From contig NZ_CDDA01000032.1 in NCBI RefSeq assembly GCF_000819745.1, positions 62,001-126,000 of the forward strand: a stretch of DNA of 64,000 bases, read 5' to 3'. The notes beneath the pieces were generated by a model. It saw only the letters and a list, made by a program, of their open reading frames with translations, made no database searches and had not been told where the DNA came from. Each line of letters begins with the position of its first letter. Positions within the stretch are counted from its first letter, which is position 1. Shown here piece after piece: positions 27,531-36,165 of this stretch. This stretch comes from Aeromonas bestiarum (lineage in GTDB: Bacteria; Pseudomonadota; Gammaproteobacteria; Enterobacterales; Aeromonadaceae). A program made the position numbers and the translations under genes.

Positions 27531-28013
27531 ATGAAAACCGTATTGCGTTTTAGCCTGCTGGGCGCCTTGTTGCTGGGCGGCCATGCCTTCGCCGCCGAAC
27601 CGAAAAAATTTGATATCAGCATGTTCCCGGCCGCCGAAGTAAACCAGGAACGTGTCGTGATCCGCCTGCCGGAAGTCGAGAACGAAGCCGACATGATGGT
27701 CGAGCTGCAGGTCGGCAAGAAAATGATGGTCGATTGCAATGTGCCGCGCTTCGCGGGCAATCTGGAGCAGCACAGCGTCAAGGGCTGGGGCTACAACTAC
27801 CTGATGCTCGGCAAGGTATCCGATCCCATCAGCACCCTGATGGCCTGCCCGGATGGCCAGAAGAAAGAGACCTTCGTCCAGATCTACGGTCAGGGCTTCT
27901 TCGTGAACTACAACTCCAAGCTGCCATTCGTGCTCTACGTCCCGCAGGAGTATGAAGTGCGCTACCGTCTGTGGCGTGCCGACAACCTGGCCCAGCCGGC
28001 CATGATAGAGTAA
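27531..28013 (+). CDS. eco: Ecotin, periplasmic serine protease inhibitor
   Basis: The 160-residue precursor has a signal peptide ending AFA and the ecotin fold. The reactive loop STLMACPD places the P1 Met at residue 104, matching Met84 of mature E. coli ecotin, and the disulfide pair Cys70-ish and the Cys of MACP is retained. Ecotin dimers inhibit trypsin-, chymotrypsin- and elastase-like enzymes and protect bacteria from host proteases. It follows the protease cluster but has its own 230-base upstream region, so co-regulation is not shown. Confidence 0.95.
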   Translation: MKTVLRFSLLGALLLGGHAFAAEPKKFDISMFPAAEVNQERVVIRLPEVENEADMMVELQVGKKMMVDCNVPRFAGNLEQHSVKGWGYNYLMLGKVSDPISTLMACPDGQKKETFVQIYGQGFFVNYNSKLPFVLYVPQEYEVRYRLWRADNLAQPAMIE

Positions 28014-28065
28014 GTCTCCATCGAGACCAAACCTCCCGCTTTGGTTCATGATTGATGTAAAATAG

Positions 28066-28088
28066 AGCGCCAAATGGCGCTTTATTTT
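28066..28088 (+). terminator. Terminator of eco
   Basis: AGCGCCA-AA-TGGCGCT followed by TTATTTTT. Confidence 0.85.
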
Positions 28089-28315
28089 TGGCCCAAAATC
28101 GTCTGCCCCGCGCGCCTAACCTTTACAGAACCTGACATAACTCCGCTTTTTTTCTCGCTTTTTTGCTCCTGTCTCCCCTGAATGCCCACTGGATCATGGC
28201 GAAATCACTTTCGATGAAAGAGATTTATCCATATAGTGAAAAAATTGATTTTGCACTCTGCGACGGCCTGATGATACTTGCCCGCAAAGGTCAAACTAAC
28301 CAGAAAAAGAGCACT
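28089..28315. other. Upstream region of maoP
   Basis: About 230 bases, with several T-rich tracts, lie between the eco terminator and maoP. It is AT-richer than its surroundings and presumably carries the maoP-hdfR promoter. The frame of maoP stays open upstream to 28163, but the sequence there does not resemble the family. Confidence 0.4.
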
Positions 28316-28678
28316 ATGAGCTTCGAATCCGACAAGCGTTTCAACGACTTCAAACATTTTCCCCGTGGCCTGCGTCGCAGTGGCGAATTCACTGTGGCCG
28401 AAGCGGACAGTCTGGAAAAATACGGCACCGCCATGCTGGCGCTCTATCAGGGCAACCTGACGCCGCGCGATGACATAGAAAGCGCCTTTCTCGAACAGAT
28501 CAAATCCGGCGCCGCCGGCAGCAACCCCCACGCCAAGGTGTGGTTCAAGTATCTGAAGGTGATAGGTCCCAAGCGCGTGCATCGTCTGTGCACAGTCGCG
28601 GGTGGCGCCAACGAGGAAACCGGTGGCGGCGGGTTTGAAGGTGGCAGTGGCGGCGGCAGCGACGAGTCCATCGATTAA
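28316..28678 (+). CDS. maoP: Macrodomain Ori organisation protein (DUF413)
   Basis: A 120-residue DUF413 protein matching MaoP (YifE), which in E. coli works with the maoS site to organise the Ori macrodomain. The diagnostic block is FNDFKHFPRGLRRSGEFTVAEADSLEKYG, with the typical KVIGPKRVHRLCTV further on. The C-terminus is a Gly-rich low-complexity tail ending in acidic residues. The start at 28316 is the family start. Its stop codon overlaps the hdfR ATG by one base, whereas in E. coli the two genes are divergent. Confidence 0.9.
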   Translation: MSFESDKRFNDFKHFPRGLRRSGEFTVAEADSLEKYGTAMLALYQGNLTPRDDIESAFLEQIKSGAAGSNPHAKVWFKYLKVIGPKRVHRLCTVAGGANEETGGGGFEGGSGGGSDESID

Positions 28679-29553
28679 TGGATACCGAACTGCTTCGGAC
28701 CTTTATCGAGGTCAGCAAGACCCGGCACTTTGGCCGGGCTGCTGAGAATCTCTACCTGACCCAGTCGGCGGTGAGCTTTCGGATCCGCCAGCTCGAGCAG
28801 CAACTCGGGGTCAGTCTGTTTGCCCGTCATCGCAACAACATCCGTCTGACCGCCTCCGGTGAGCGTCTGCTGCCCTACGCAGACGCCATCTTGCATACCC
28901 TGGGCCGCGCCAGACAGGATGTGGCCCTCTCCCCCGGTTTCAGCCAGCAGCTCGCCATAGGTGCGCCCGCCGTGTTTTGGGAGCTCGATTTCAACGACTG
29001 GCTCAACCATGTCTATGCACTGGCCCCCGGCCTCGCGGTGCGGCTCGAAACCGCTTCCCGCGAGCACCTGTGCCGCCAGTTGCTGGAGCGATCTCTCGAC
29101 TTGGCCCTGCTCTCCGAGCCGACCAAGATCGACGAGATAGCCCTGCACCCCATAGGCGAGCTGGTGTTCGAGCTGGTGAGCCGGGATGCCGCCGCCAACG
29201 CCGACAGCCTGATGCAGATGCCCCACATTCATCTGGATTGGGGCACCAGCTTCGAGCCGCAGCCCAGCCGCTTGCAGAGCCTGCAAAAGACCCCTGTGCT
29301 GCACTCGAGCTCAGCCAACATGGCACTGCAGTTCGTGCTGGCCAACGGTGGCGCCGCCTATCTGCCGCGGCGCATGGTGAGCCCCTTCCTGGAGCAGGGA
29401 CAACTGCATCTGGTGGAGGGGGGGCAGCCGCTCAGTCGTCCGCTCTACCTCGCCTATCTGGAGAAATCCGATCGCCGGGAGCTGATCGATCAGCTGCTGA
29501 CCCTGCCGCTCGGTTGGGATGGCGCCGATCTGCGCCTGCCGCAGCCCGAATAA
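28678..29553 (+). CDS. hdfR: LysR-family regulator HdfR
   Basis: A 291-residue LysR-type regulator. The helix-turn-helix region is ELLRTFIEVSKTRHFGRAAENLYLTQSAVSFRIRQLEQQLG, typical of HdfR, followed by a substrate-binding domain. In E. coli HdfR represses flhDC and activates gltBD. The translational overlap with maoP (TAATG) supports the assignment and implies joint expression. A bidirectional terminator follows. Confidence 0.88.
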   Translation: MDTELLRTFIEVSKTRHFGRAAENLYLTQSAVSFRIRQLEQQLGVSLFARHRNNIRLTASGERLLPYADAILHTLGRARQDVALSPGFSQQLAIGAPAVFWELDFNDWLNHVYALAPGLAVRLETASREHLCRQLLERSLDLALLSEPTKIDEIALHPIGELVFELVSRDAAANADSLMQMPHIHLDWGTSFEPQPSRLQSLQKTPVLHSSSANMALQFVLANGGAAYLPRRMVSPFLEQGQLHLVEGGQPLSRPLYLAYLEKSDRRELIDQLLTLPLGWDGADLRLPQPE

Positions 29554-29577
29554 CTTCAGGCCGGACAGCACAGACAC

Positions 29578-29604
29578 AAAAGGGGCCGAACAGGCCCCTT
29601 TTTT
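29578..29604. terminator. Bidirectional terminator between hdfR and tyrA
   Basis: AAAAGGGGCC-GAACA-GGCCCCTTTTTT, with T runs on both strands, sits between convergent genes. Confidence 0.9.
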
Positions 29605-29626
29605 ATGATGCTTGTGTGCGATCTCG

Positions 29627-30766
29627 TCAGCCGTGGTGGCGGCGGTCGTTGGCCTGGGCCAGCAGCATGCGACTCTCCCGCAGGAACTCGTCGGCATGTT
29701 CGCCGAAGAAGCCGGACACCTGCGAGAAAGCATCGATGAAGCCGGCTCTGTCCCCCTGCTCCAGCAACCCCAGCACCTCGCCAAAGTTCTGGTAGTAGCG
29801 GCGGATCATCGCCAGATTCTGCGGGGACGACAATATGATGTCGGCATAGAGCTCGGGGTCCTGGGCAAACAGCCGCCCCACCATGGCCAGCTCCAGCCGG
29901 TAGATGGGGGAGCTCAGACTCAGCAGGCGATCCAGATTGGCCCGCTCCCGCGACAGGTGCCAGCCGTAGGCGAAGGTGGCGAAGTGGCGCAGCGCCTGGA
30001 TGAGGGTCATGGCCTCGTCGTGAGCCTTGGCTTCCACCTGTTGCAAGCGGGCGCCCCAGATGGTCATCTGATCCAGCAGCCACTGACTGGCGGCCGCGTC
30101 ACGGCCCTGACAACAGACGATCACCTGCTTGGCGAGACTCGCCACATCCGGTCCGAACATGGGGTGCAGCCCCAGCACCGGGCCTTTGTGCACCGCCAGC
30201 ATGTGCTCAAGCGGCGCCGCCTTCACGCTGGTGACATCCACCAGCAGACAATCGGCGGGCAGGTTGCCGAGCCGGTCGATGATCTGGCAGGTGATGTCGA
30301 TGGGCACGGCCACCATCACCAGACCCGCGTCGGCCAGGATGGCGTCAGCCCTTGGCCAATCGGCTTGTTCCAGGGTCTCGACCCGGTAGCCGGAGAGGCC
30401 GAACATCTGGCCGAACAAGCGGCCCAGCTGGCCCTGGCCACCTATGATGACCACCTTGCCAAGCTCCGGCTTCATGCACTTGAAATGGTTCTCTTTTTCG
30501 CTGGCCGATTCGAGGATGTAGGATTCGCGCATCACCCGGCGCAGCACGTCTTCGATGAGATCGCCGGGCACCCCCAGCAGTTCGGCTTCGGCTCGGCGGC
30601 GGGCCAGCATGCTCGCCTCCCTGTCCGGCGCATAGATGGGCAGGCCATGGCGGCTCTTCACCTCACCCACTTCCCCCACCAGGGCCAGACGGGCGGCCAG
30701 CAGATCGATCAGCTGCCTGTCCACCGCATCTATCTTGTCCCTGAGGGCATTCAACTCTTCAGCCAT
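29627..30766 (-). CDS. tyrA: Bifunctional chorismate mutase/prephenate dehydrogenase
   Basis: A 379-residue T-protein. Residues 1-90 form an AroQ chorismate mutase ([30 protein letters not shown]), and the rest a prephenate dehydrogenase with the Rossmann motif [17 protein letters not shown]. It converts chorismate to 4-hydroxyphenylpyruvate for tyrosine. It lies 118 bases downstream of aroF in the same orientation, the classical aroF-tyrA operon, with two hairpins in the gap. Confidence 0.96.
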   Translation of the reverse strand: MAEELNALRDKIDAVDRQLIDLLAARLALVGEVGEVKSRHGLPIYAPDREASMLARRRAEAELLGVPGDLIEDVLRRVMRESYILESASEKENHFKCMKPELGKVVIIGGQGQLGRLFGQMFGLSGYRVETLEQADWPRADAILADAGLVMVAVPIDITCQIIDRLGNLPADCLLVDVTSVKAAPLEHMLAVHKGPVLGLHPMFGPDVASLAKQVIVCCQGRDAAASQWLLDQMTIWGARLQQVEAKAHDEAMTLIQALRHFATFAYGWHLSRERANLDRLLSLSSPIYRLELAMVGRLFAQDPELYADIILSSPQNLAMIRRYYQNFGEVLGLLEQGDRAGFIDAFSQVSGFFGEHADEFLRESRMLLAQANDRRHHG

Positions 30767-30780
30767 ATCCAGTCCCTGCT

Positions 30781-30849
30781 GGCGCCGCTGGCGGCGGCGC
30801 CCTGTGATTCAAGAGGCAACAAGGTATCACTGCATGGGCAGTGATACCT
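30781..30849 (-). promoter_or_regulatory. Two inverted repeats in the aroF-tyrA gap
   Basis: A perfect 12-base inverted repeat (AGGTATCACTGC, loop of four, 30822-30849) and a GC-rich one (GGCGCCGC/GCGGCGCC, 30781-30801) lie between the two genes. Neither is followed by a T run on the minus strand, so they look like RNA stability or processing elements rather than terminators. Confidence 0.55.
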
Positions 30850-30884
30850 CTATGGTTCAATCAGTTACGACAAGATACCACGGC

Positions 30885-31958
30885 TTAACGCCCGGTTCTG
30901 CCCCTGAGCGGCGCCGCCAGCTCGCGATGGCATCGCGCCAGCAGATTGGCTGTGCTATCCCAGTCGATGCAGGCATCCGTGATGGAGACGCCGTAGCGCA
31001 TCTGCTCCTTGGGCTGCTCGCTGGACTGATTGCCCTCGAACAGGTTGGATTCGAGCATCACCCCTATGATGGAGCGGTTGCCCTCCTGGATCTGGTGGAT
31101 GACGTTGTCGGCCACCTTGGGCTGCAAGCGGTGATCCTTGCTGGAGTTGCCGTGGCTGCAATCCACCACCAGGCCGGGCAGCAGGCCCGCTTTCTCCAGC
31201 GCCTCTTCCGCCAGCGACACATTGACCGAGTCGTAGTTCGGGTGCTTGCCGCCGCGCAGTATCACGTGGCCATCCGGGTTGCCCTGGGTCTGCAGCAAGG
31301 CAACCTGGCCCTGCTGGTTGATCCCCATGAAGGCGTGGGGGCTGGAGGCCGCCTGCAGCGCATTGATGGCGGTACCCAGATTGCCGTCTGTGCCGTTCTT
31401 GAAACCCACCGGCATGGAGAGGCCGGACGCCATCTCCCTGTGGGTCTGGGATTCTGTGGTGCGCGCACCTATGGCCGACCAGGAGAAGAGCTCGGCCAGG
31501 TATTGCGGGCTGATGGGGTCGAGCGCCTCGGTCGCCAGCGGCAACTCCAGCTCCGCCAGCCAGCAGAGCAGCTCGCGGGCGCGATGCAGCCCCAGCTCCA
31601 CATCGAAGGTGCCGTCCAGGTTCGGGTCATTGATAAAGCCCTTCCAGCCGACCGTGGTGCGCGGCTTCTCAAAGTAGACCCGCATGACAATGTAGAGAGA
31701 ATCCTGGTAGGCATCATGCAGCGCTTTGAGTCTGGTTGCGTACTCTTTGGCGGCGTCCATGTCGTGGATGGAACAGGGTCCACAGATCACCAGCAGGCGG
31801 TGATCGCGACGGTGGATGATGTCGGCTATGGTAGTGCGGGCCCCTTGCACGAATGCCAGCGCCTGGTCGGAGATGGGTAGCTTCTCCTTGAGCTGGGCAG
31901 GCGTGATCATCACTTGTTCGGACTGGATATGGATGTTGTTCAGGGGGTCTCTTTGCAT
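30885..31958 (-). CDS. aroF: 3-deoxy-7-phosphoheptulonate synthase, tyrosine-sensitive type
   Basis: A 357-residue class I DAHP synthase, the first step of the shikimate pathway. Conserved blocks include LLVICGPCSIHDMDAAKEYA, YFEKPRTTVGWKGF and GLVVDCSHGNSSKDH. Co-location with tyrA and the TyrR box upstream point to the Tyr-feedback isoform AroF rather than AroG or AroH. It leads the aroF-tyrA operon. Confidence 0.93.
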   Translation of the reverse strand: MQRDPLNNIHIQSEQVMITPAQLKEKLPISDQALAFVQGARTTIADIIHRRDHRLLVICGPCSIHDMDAAKEYATRLKALHDAYQDSLYIVMRVYFEKPRTTVGWKGFINDPNLDGTFDVELGLHRARELLCWLAELELPLATEALDPISPQYLAELFSWSAIGARTTESQTHREMASGLSMPVGFKNGTDGNLGTAINALQAASSPHAFMGINQQGQVALLQTQGNPDGHVILRGGKHPNYDSVNVSLAEEALEKAGLLPGLVVDCSHGNSSKDHRLQPKVADNVIHQIQEGNRSIIGVMLESNLFEGNQSSEQPKEQMRYGVSITDACIDWDSTANLLARCHRELAAPLRGRTGR

Positions 31959-32260
31959 TTTCTCATTCTCTCTACAGTATTTAAGCCAATTGCACCGAGT
32001 GTATTATTTTGTTTACACAAGTCAGCACTTTGTTACGCAACCGCCCTCACCTTACCAAGGAAAAACAAACAATCAAGTGAAACTAGCGGATTAACTGTCT
32101 AACAGATGGATAAACGACCAGAAAGGCGACCTGAACAGCCAGAAAGTAGCGGGTAAAAAGTCCCTGACCAGACAAAATCGTAAACATATAATTACACCCT
32201 AATGCTGCCATCAGCACTGCTCGACCACAATTCCACCCCAGCGCTTGCCTCCATTTTATA
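31959..32260. other. aroF promoter region and intergenic spacer
   Basis: About 300 bases, AT-rich, between the divergent end of glpQ and the aroF start. It contains the TyrR box and presumably the aroF promoter. Beyond about 32100 I see only AT-rich spacer up to the glpQ terminator. Confidence 0.5.
32000..32017 (-). promoter_or_regulatory. TyrR box upstream of aroF
   Basis: TGTATTATTTTGTTTACA fits the TyrR consensus TGTAAA-N6-TTTACA with the outer bases intact and two mismatches. It lies 42 bases upstream of the aroF start codon, a repressing position. Confidence 0.8.
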
Positions 32261-32291
32261 AAAAAAAAAGCGGGGCACCTGGCCCCGCTTG
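32261..32291 (-). terminator. Terminator of glpQ
   Basis: AAGCGGGGC/GCCCCGCTT arms with a five-base loop, followed on the minus strand by a run of ten T. Confidence 0.92.
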
Positions 32292-32312
32292 CGTTCCCGT
32301 GTTGCTCTTCTT

Positions 32313-33395
32313 TTATGATTTGCCGTGTGCCTTGATGGCTTCGACCGCCTTGTCCGGGAAGTCGCTGAATACCCCGTCCACATCGGCCTGATAGAGGAAG
32401 ATGTTGAGCAGATCGCTGAAGTCCTTGGCATAGGCAGGGATCTGGCCCTCATCCTGACGGAAGGTATAAGGATGCACCTTGAGACCGGCGGCATGGGCCT
32501 CTTTCACCATATTGGTAAATACAGGTTTGCCCGGGGTACCCGGCTCAGTGACTATCATCGGCTTCCAGGGGCCTATCCCTTCCGCGTAGCCGGCTATGGT
32601 CTTCATGGCGCCCGGCTTGAACATCCAGTCATAGCTGTAGGGGGTTGCCTTGCCCTTGGCGTCATAGACCATGGTCTCGTTCCAGTCGGTCTCGGCCATC
32701 AGCTGCACCAGTTTCAAGTCCATCCCCATGGCGGGCATCAGCTCGCTGTTGATGCGCTTGAGCTCGTCGGCATCGAAGCACTGCAGATAGACCTTGTCGT
32801 TCTTGCTGGTGTAGCCGTACTCCTTCAGCACCTTGAGCACCGCCTTGGAGATGTCCTTGCCCTCGTGGCGGAACAGCCAGGGGGCCTTGATCTCCGGGTA
32901 GATACCTATGTTCTTGCCGGTGCTCTTGTTGAGCCCCTGGATCATCTCTATCTCTTCTTGGAAGGTGTGGATCTTGAAGCTGGACTTCCACAACGGGAAG
33001 CGGGCCGGATAAACGGGCACCTGCTTGCCATCCACCAGCTGGAACGGCTCAGTCATGCGCAGGGAGCGCACCTCGGCCAGGGTAAAGTCCACCACATAGT
33101 AGCGACCGTCCGGACGGGCCCGACCGGGGAAGCGCTCGGCCACGTCCGTGATGCCATCGAGGAAGTGATCGTGCATCACCACCAGCTGGTCATCCCTGGT
33201 CATCACCAGATCCTGCTCCAGATAGTCGGCCCCCATGCCATAGGCCAGCGCCTTGGATTCCAGGGTGTGCTCGGGCAGATAGCCTGAGGCGCCACGGTGG
33301 GCGATCACGATTTTACCTTCATCGGCAGCCAGAACGGGCAATGCGAGGGCGGCCCCCAGGCCAAGGGCGATCAGGGAGAGAGAGAGTTTTTTCAT
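32313..33395 (-). CDS. glpQ: Periplasmic glycerophosphodiester phosphodiesterase
   Basis: A 360-residue GDPD enzyme with a signal peptide ending VLAAD. The catalytic TIM-barrel start IVIAHRGASGYLPEHTLES contains the family HR(G)A and the E of the metal site, and the later VMHDHFLDG holds the general acid-base His. It hydrolyses glycerophosphodiesters to glycerol-3-phosphate and alcohols in the periplasm, supplying GlpT. It lies 102 bases downstream of glpD in the same direction. Confidence 0.95.
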   Translation of the reverse strand: MKKLSLSLIALGLGAALALPVLAADEGKIVIAHRGASGYLPEHTLESKALAYGMGADYLEQDLVMTRDDQLVVMHDHFLDGITDVAERFPGRARPDGRYYVVDFTLAEVRSLRMTEPFQLVDGKQVPVYPARFPLWKSSFKIHTFQEEIEMIQGLNKSTGKNIGIYPEIKAPWLFRHEGKDISKAVLKVLKEYGYTSKNDKVYLQCFDADELKRINSELMPAMGMDLKLVQLMAETDWNETMVYDAKGKATPYSYDWMFKPGAMKTIAGYAEGIGPWKPMIVTEPGTPGKPVFTNMVKEAHAAGLKVHPYTFRQDEGQIPAYAKDFSDLLNIFLYQADVDGVFSDFPDKAVEAIKAHGKS

Positions 33396-33497
33396 GCGCG
33401 GTGCTCTTTGTTATTGTTTATTGGGTGTAGGTTATTGTTATAACAGAGGTTTATTGCATTTTAACGACGGGCGACCAAGGGGCCGCCCGCCTCTTCA

Positions 33498-34991
33498 TCA
33501 GCTGGCCTTGGGCAGGGCGTGCTGGTGTTGCTCCAGCCAGGCGTGCAGTTGCTGCTGCTCAGGCTGGGACAGGCGCAGCCCCAGCTTGCTGCGGCGCCAC
33601 AATATATCTTCCATCGAATGGGCCCACTCGCGGCTCATCAGATAACGCACTTCCGACTCGTACAAGCCGGCGCCAAAGTGCTGGCCGCGCTCTTCGTGCA
33701 ACCAGAGGCGGGCATGACTGCCATAGGCCTCGGCGATACGACGGGCGTTGCGCTCATCCAGCCAGTCGAACTCGAGCATGTAGGCACGGGCCAGCTCTGT
33801 GGTGGAGCAGTCGAACTCGCCACCGGGCAGACGGCTGCTCGCGGTCCAATCCTCACCCATCTGGCTGAACCAGGGCTTGAGCTTGTTGCAGGCGGCCTGG
33901 GCCAGCTTGCGATAGGTGGTGAGCTTGCCGCCAAACACGGACAGGAGCGGCGCGCCGTCGGATTCGCCGGAGAGCTCCAGGGTGTAGTCGCGGGTCACCG
34001 CCTGGGGGGAATCGGATTCGTCATCGCACAGCGGGCGCACGCCAGCATAGGTCCAGATGACCTCTTTGGGTGCTATCTGGCGGGTGAAGTGGGCGTTGAC
34101 CACCTTGCACAGGTAGCTGATCTCGGCGTCGCTGATCTTCGCCTCGCGCGGGCTGCCGTGATGCTCCACGTCCGTGGTGCCGATGAGGGAGTAGTCCTGC
34201 TGATAGGGGATGACGAAGACGATGCGGTTGTCCTCGTTTTGCAGGATATAGGCCTCTTCGCGCTCATGGATGCGCGGCACTATGATGTGGCTGCCCTTGA
34301 TGAGGCGGATGCCACGGGGAGATTTCTCGTGCAGGCTCTCGTCATAGAAGGTCTTGACCCAGGGGCCGGCCGCATTGACCAGACCGCGGCAGGTGACGGT
34401 GAACTGCTCGCCCCCTTCCCGCTCCAGGGTCAGAGTCCAGTGTTTGGAACCGCGCACCGCCTTGACGCAGCGGGTACGGGTCTGCACGTCGGCGCCCTTG
34501 TCGCGGGCCATCATGGCATTGAGCACCACCAGCCGGGCGTCATCGACCCAGGCATCCGAGTATTCGAAGCCCTTGTTGATGCCGCTCTTGAGACCGTCTT
34601 GCGGCAGGAAGCGCACGCCGCAACTGCCCTTGAGCTTGTCCCGCTTGGCCAGGTTGTCATACAGGAACAGACCGGCGCGGATCATCCAGGCCGGGCGCAG
34701 GTGCGGGCGATGGGGCAGCCGAAAGCGCATGGGACGGGCGATGTGGGGGGCCATGCCGAGCAGCACTTCCCGCTCCGCCAGCGCCTCTTTCACCAGCCGG
34801 AATTCGTAATGTTCGAGGTAACGCAAGCCACCGTGGATCAGCTTGCTGGAATTGGAAGAGGTGGCAGAGGCAAGATCCTGTGCCTCGAACAGGGCAACCT
34901 TCAGACCCCGACCCGCTGCATCAGCCGCAATGCCCACCCCATTGATGCCGCCGCCAACGACGACCAGATCATAATGTTCGCTCATGTTCAC
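33498..34991 (-). CDS. glpD: Aerobic glycerol-3-phosphate dehydrogenase
   Basis: A 497-residue FAD enzyme of the inner membrane that oxidises glycerol-3-phosphate to dihydroxyacetone phosphate and reduces quinone. The FAD-binding GGGINGVGIAADAAGRG motif is at the N-terminus, and TSSNSSKLIHGGLRYLEHYEF and VFGGKLTTYR are conserved blocks. Length equals the E. coli protein (501). A GlpR-like operator lies upstream at 35057. Confidence 0.97.
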   Translation of the reverse strand: MNMSEHYDLVVVGGGINGVGIAADAAGRGLKVALFEAQDLASATSSNSSKLIHGGLRYLEHYEFRLVKEALAEREVLLGMAPHIARPMRFRLPHRPHLRPAWMIRAGLFLYDNLAKRDKLKGSCGVRFLPQDGLKSGINKGFEYSDAWVDDARLVVLNAMMARDKGADVQTRTRCVKAVRGSKHWTLTLEREGGEQFTVTCRGLVNAAGPWVKTFYDESLHEKSPRGIRLIKGSHIIVPRIHEREEAYILQNEDNRIVFVIPYQQDYSLIGTTDVEHHGSPREAKISDAEISYLCKVVNAHFTRQIAPKEVIWTYAGVRPLCDDESDSPQAVTRDYTLELSGESDGAPLLSVFGGKLTTYRKLAQAACNKLKPWFSQMGEDWTASSRLPGGEFDCSTTELARAYMLEFDWLDERNARRIAEAYGSHARLWLHEERGQHFGAGLYESEVRYLMSREWAHSMEDILWRRSKLGLRLSQPEQQQLHAWLEQHQHALPKAS

Positions 34992-35248
34992 CTACTCTTT
35001 CTTATTTTGTGTTGCCATGACAGCAATGTTTGATTTCGCTCATATTAGAGCATGAAAAAATGATAAACGAACATTTTATGGAGAAAATGTGATCGCGATT
35101 GTTTTGGCAATGCTAAAAATGCTGCCAGTCGGTGATCAGGGCGTCAGCACCGGGCTGCCAGGCCCGAAAACGTGCGCGAGAACGCGCTCATGTCGGGGAA
35201 CATCTAAGCAGTGGGGCGCGGCAGGTGTGCAGGCAGAGGGGAGAAAGC
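34992..35248. other. glpD promoter region and glpR-glpD spacer
   Basis: About 260 bases hold the glpD promoter with its GlpR-like site near 35057 and a GC-rich spacer without recognisable coding potential up to the glpR terminator. Confidence 0.45.
35057..35077 (-). promoter_or_regulatory. Probable GlpR operator for glpD
   Basis: AAAATGATAAACGAACATTTT contains the GlpR half-site AACGAACATT with a weaker mirrored half. It lies about 66 bases upstream of the glpD start. Confidence 0.65.
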
Positions 35249-35280
35249 GAAAAAGAAGCGGCCGCCAGTGCGGCGGCCTG
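35249..35280 (-). terminator. Terminator of glpR
   Basis: GGCCGCC/GGCGGCC arms with a five-base loop, followed on the minus strand by TTCTTTTTC. Confidence 0.75.
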
Positions 35281-35305
35281 ATGCCAGAGAGGGGTTAACG
35301 GCGGC

Positions 35306-36064
35306 TCAGCAGATGTGGCACTCGATCTGGTGCTGGGACATCAGCCGCATCAGCTTCTCGGGCGGCTCCTGATCGGTGAACAGGGCGTGGATCTGGTTGA
35401 GGTTGCCCAGATTGACCATGGCATTGCGGCCAAACTTGGTGTGGTCGGCGGCCAGAAACACCTGACGGGAGTGGGCTATGATGGCCTGGGCAATCTTCAC
35501 CTCATGGTAGTCAAAATCGAGCAGAGAGCCATCGTTGTCGATACCCGAGATGCCGATGACACCGTAGTCCATGCGGAACTGGCCGATGAAGTCGCGGGTC
35601 GCCTCCCCCACTATGCCGCCATCCCGGTTGCGGATCTCGCCACCGGCTATGATGACGGTGAAGTCATCCTTGGCGGTGAGAATGCTGGCCACGTTGAGGT
35701 TGTTGGTGACCACGCGCAGCTCGCGGTGATCGAGCAGGGCGCGGGCGATGGCTTCTGTGGTGGTGCCTATGTCGATGAAGAGCGATGAACCGTCGGGAAT
35801 GTTGGCGGCCACTTCGCGGGCGATGCGCTCTTTCTCCTTGAGCTGCATCACTTTACGGGCGCTGTAGGCGGTATTGACGGTACTCGAATGCAGGGAGGCA
35901 CCGCCATGATGGCGCCGGATCTTGTTCTGTTCGGCGAGATCATTCAGATCGCGGCGAATGGTCTGGGGGCTGACGTCAAAATGGGTCACCAGATCCTCGG
36001 TCGAGACAAAGCCCTGCCGCGTCAGGACGTCCAGGATCTCCAGATGTCGTTGGGTTTGCTTCAC
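35306..36064 (-). CDS. glpR: Glycerol-3-phosphate regulon repressor (DeoR family)
   Basis: A 252-residue DeoR-family repressor. The N-terminal helix-turn-helix (RHLEILDVLTRQGFVSTEDLVTHFDVSPQTIRRDLNDL) and the C-terminal sugar-phosphate sensor domain with FIDIGTTTEAIARAL and ADHTKFGR are complete. Glycerol-3-phosphate releases GlpR from its operators. Its place inside the glp cluster, between glpD and glpT, and GlpR-like sites before glpD and glpT support the name. Confidence 0.94.
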   Translation of the reverse strand: MKQTQRHLEILDVLTRQGFVSTEDLVTHFDVSPQTIRRDLNDLAEQNKIRRHHGGASLHSSTVNTAYSARKVMQLKEKERIAREVAANIPDGSSLFIDIGTTTEAIARALLDHRELRVVTNNLNVASILTAKDDFTVIIAGGEIRNRDGGIVGEATRDFIGQFRMDYGVIGISGIDNDGSLLDFDYHEVKIAQAIIAHSRQVFLAADHTKFGRNAMVNLGNLNQIHALFTDQEPPEKLMRLMSQHQIECHIC

Positions 36065-36085
36065 GCTTGAACTCCGATGATGAGA

Positions 36086-36117
36086 CGAAAAAAGGCCCCG
36101 GCAGATGCGGGGCCTTT
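36086..36117 (-). terminator. Terminator of glpT
   Basis: Perfect ten-base arms AAAGGCCCCG/CGGGGCCTTT with a seven-base loop and six T on the minus strand. Confidence 0.92.
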
Positions 36118-36165
36118 GGCAGTTTACCTGATCCCTTTTCGGATCGATAAGGGCAGGATCACGTT

